A DNA stretch of 64,000 nt, taken from assembly GCA_963728985.1 (NCBI GenBank), contig CAVSME010000009.1, positions 124,001-188,000 of the forward strand. Direction: 5' to 3'. Position numbers and translations under genes: made by a program. Within the stretch, counting starts at the first letter, position 1. Each line of letters begins with the position of its first letter. Below the pieces are notes generated by a model. That model was not told the DNA's origin. It saw only the letters and a program-made list of their open reading frames with translations, and ran no database searches. Below are positions 61,905-64,000 of the stretch, in pieces. The DNA is from DASXAI01 sp963728985. Lineage in GTDB: Bacteria; Actinomycetota; Acidimicrobiia; Acidimicrobiales; Ilumatobacteraceae.

Positions 61905-64000
61905 GCGCAAATACTGCCCTGTCCCGGCACCCCCCGAGAACCAAAGGGGTCTGGGCTAGCCGTTTGCGGGCAGCCGTGTGCCTGCCCGATCCGTCCCGCC
62001 TCGACACGATTGGTGACTTCGAGCTTGCGCAAGAGGTTGGAGACGTGCACGCTCACCGTCTTCTTGCTGATGAACAGTGCATCCGCGATCTCGCGATCCG
62101 TGTGTCCGGCGGCGAGCTGACCGAGCACTTCGACCTCGCGTGGTGTGAGGCCGAGATCCGTGGCGACCGTGGAGGCCGTCGCCTCCGGCGCATCGCGCAG
62201 GGAGATGCGGGCGCGCTGGGCCAGGCGCTCGATGCGCTCCTGAAGTGGCGACGCGCCGAGGCTCACGCTGGTCTGCCACGCCTGCTGGAGGCACTCGTCG
62301 GCGCGGGCGCGTCCCGCGCGCCGCTCGAGCGGCGCTTCGGCTTCCCGCCAGCGGCAGTAGGCGGCGGGATGCGGCTCACCGGCGACATCCCACTCGCCGG
62401 CGGCCTCTGCCCAGCGATCGGGATCCGAGGTGTCCAGACGCGTCCGCTCCGCCGCGCACGTCGCTGCGAAGGCGCGCGCCCGGGGTGCGCAGGTGCCGCT
62501 GCGTTCACTGCCTCCCGTCACGATCCGGCGAGCCTCCTGCAGGAAGCCGGCGGCGACGAGAGACGGCCATCGCGTACATCTCGGGGCGCAGCGTCTCGTC
62601 GTCGGTCCCGGCGGCAAGGGCGAGTGCTCGCTCGACGTCCTCGTAGGCATCGGACGGTCGGCCCTGGGCGAGCGCCAACTCGGCGTTGCGGACGTGGAAC
62701 GCGCCGCGGCCCTGCACGTCGGTGAGGCGGGCGGTCACCCCGTCGGAGATCGCCAGTGCTCGTGTCGCGTCGTCGGCGCGGCCGCGACGGATCAGCACCA
62801 TCGCGCGAAGGAGCGACGGCGCCGTGATGCAACTGCCCACGCCGCGCTCGCCCGACCGCGCCAGCAGCCACCGACCGGGGACCGGCACCGGCCAGGTAGG
62901 CGACGTCGGCCGCCATCTCCAGCAACCGGAACCGGTCGCCGGCGGGCATCGACTCGACGGGCAGGCGATCGAGTGCCGACAGTGCTCGCTCGAGGTGCCC
63001 GTGGGCCTCGGGGAAGGCCCACACCGCGCTGGCGGCGTCGGCGGCCACGAGGGACGCCTCCATCGCCCGCTCCCACTCGCCGGCAGACCACCAGTGTGCG
63101 GCGAGCGCGCCGGCGCGATGGCCTGGCCCGTCGATGGCCAGAGCCGGGTTGGCCGTCAGGGCGACGGCCATCTTGCGGTGCAGGCGGCGGCGCTCGCCGG
63201 GCAGCATGGCGTCGTACACGACCTCACGCAGCAGCTCGTGGCGGAACCGGTACGCCGCCTGGCCGGGGTCGACGACGAGGATCTGCTTGTCGATCGTGTC
63301 GGCGAGAGCGCGGTCGAGCGCGTCGGTGTCGAGGAGGCCCAGCGCGTCGAGCAGTTGATGATCGGCGATGGTTCCCGCCGTCGCCGCGCCCCGCAGGAGC
63401 AGGCGGGCCTCGGGGGCAAGACGATCCACCCGGTGCAGGATCACGCCCTTGAGCTCGGGCGACAGCGACGGCTGGTGGCGGGCGGCGGTGAGCTCTTCGG
63501 CGAAGAACGGATTGCCCTCGGAGCGGGCCCATACCGCCTCCACCAGGGTCCAGTCCGGCTGATGGCCCAGGATGCCGGCGATCATCGTGGCCATCTCGCC
63601 GCGGTCGAGCCCCTCGAGCCGCAGATGCACGACCCGACCATGTCTGCTGAGCTCGCTCAGCCACGGCCGCAAGCGGTGGTCCCGGCCGACCTCGTCGCTG
63701 CGATACGTGCCGACGAGCAGCACGCGACCGTCAGCGAGGTTGCGGGTGAGGAAGCCCAGCAGCTCGGCGCTGGCCGAGTCGGCCCGCTGCAGATCCTCCA
63801 GCGACAGGACGATCACCGATTGCTCGGCCAGCGCGGTGAAGCACGCCAGGACCGACTCGAACCGTCGCGTCTTCGCCAGCTCGTCGGCCACGTTGCGGCT
63901 GGGGGCATACCTCGCGGCACGGGCGGGCGCGGGCGGACCGAGGCCGAGGCCCGCCGCCAATGGCCCGAGCAGCTCGCTGACGGCGGCATCGCTCGACTGG
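61901..64000 (-). pseudogene. LuxR-family ATP-binding regulator, partial, with two apparent frameshifts
   Basis: From the right edge the frame encodes part of an AAA/STAND ATPase (VIVLSLEDLQRADSASAELL with Walker B; RVLLVGTYRSDEV; EGNPFFAEEL) and TPR-like helices down to MAADVAYLAGAG near 62885. A second frame gives SLLRAMVLIRRGRADDATRA through EMYAMA. A third, from about 62565, gives SLVAAGFLQEARRI and the LuxR helix-turn-helix LTPREVEVLGQLAAGHTDRE followed by ISKKTVSVHVSNLLRKL. Each change fits one extra base. The first junction leaves little recognisable sequence, so a larger lesion there is possible. The Walker A part lies outside the window. Confidence 0.7.

Overview
The window is GC-rich, about 70 percent by eye, densely coding, and uses GTG starts and 4-base stop/start overlaps freely. 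The gene content points to an actinobacterium. It has an actinobacterial-type (group 1h) [NiFe] hydrogenase, mycothiol-type DinB-fold proteins, an F420-type luciferase-like oxidoreductase, a GAAC-N4-GTTC LexA box at dinB, and many acyl-CoA dehydrogenases and class III CoA-transferases. Acidimicrobiia is my best guess, but no rRNA or marker gene here settles it. I found no tRNA, rRNA, CRISPR array or intact insertion sequence.

Layout. 1-6.8 kb: catabolic genes (partial flavin monooxygenase, acyl-CoA dehydrogenase, CoA-transferases including a tandem fused one, an HpaB-like remnant) and dinB. 7.1-13.1 kb: an oligopeptide/nickel-type ABC importer operon, one permease of which is frameshifted, ending in a cyclic-nucleotide-binding protein. 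13.2-14.4 kb: an acyl-CoA dehydrogenase. 14.5-32.7 kb: the main system, a hydrogenase island. Its first part is hypA-hypB-PadR/YceI fusion-small protein. Next come a 0.5 kb repeat-rich non-coding stretch and a PAS protein on the other strand, then SIS/HupF fusion-SIS-hypE-hypF. A divergent RecB-like protein with a cysteine cluster follows. The structural operon is hhyS-hhyL-nifU-DUF5947-DUF6084-460 aa protein-endopeptidase-DUF6893-YceI-hypC-hypD. All Hyp proteins for the NiFe(CN)2CO site are present, plus several auxiliary proteins of unknown role.

32.7-40.1 kb: MFS exporter, TetR and DinB-like pair with a palindromic operator, Crp-type regulator, ECF-like sigma factor, a 105 bp element with perfect 19 bp inverted ends between two convergent genes, an SDR and small enzymes. 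40.2-42.5 kb: a secreted repeat/beta-propeller protein. 42.4-47.2 kb: GNAT, MarR-GNAT, SDR, SnoaL-like, enoyl-CoA hydratase and CoA-transferase, all on the minus strand. 47.3-51.6 kb: a PadR regulator with its operator, a rhodanese-TauD fusion lacking a metal-ligand His, an Rrf2 regulator with an IscR-like site before an orphan lipoprotein, and an MBL hydrolase. 51.7-59.3 kb: catabolic enzymes (CMD family, hydroxyisobutyrate-dehydrogenase family, cyclase, SnoaL-like, nitroreductase, LLM, MBL, a flippase-like membrane protein, phosphotriesterase family). 59.3-64 kb: a stand-alone LigD-type primase-polymerase, a SHOCT protein, a membrane protein and a LuxR-type ATPase regulator broken by frameshifts and cut by the window end.

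Five coding frames break by what looks like one extra base each (one in the ABC permease, two in hhyL, two in the LuxR gene). All five go in the same direction, so long-read insertion errors must be excluded before these genes are called pseudogenes.
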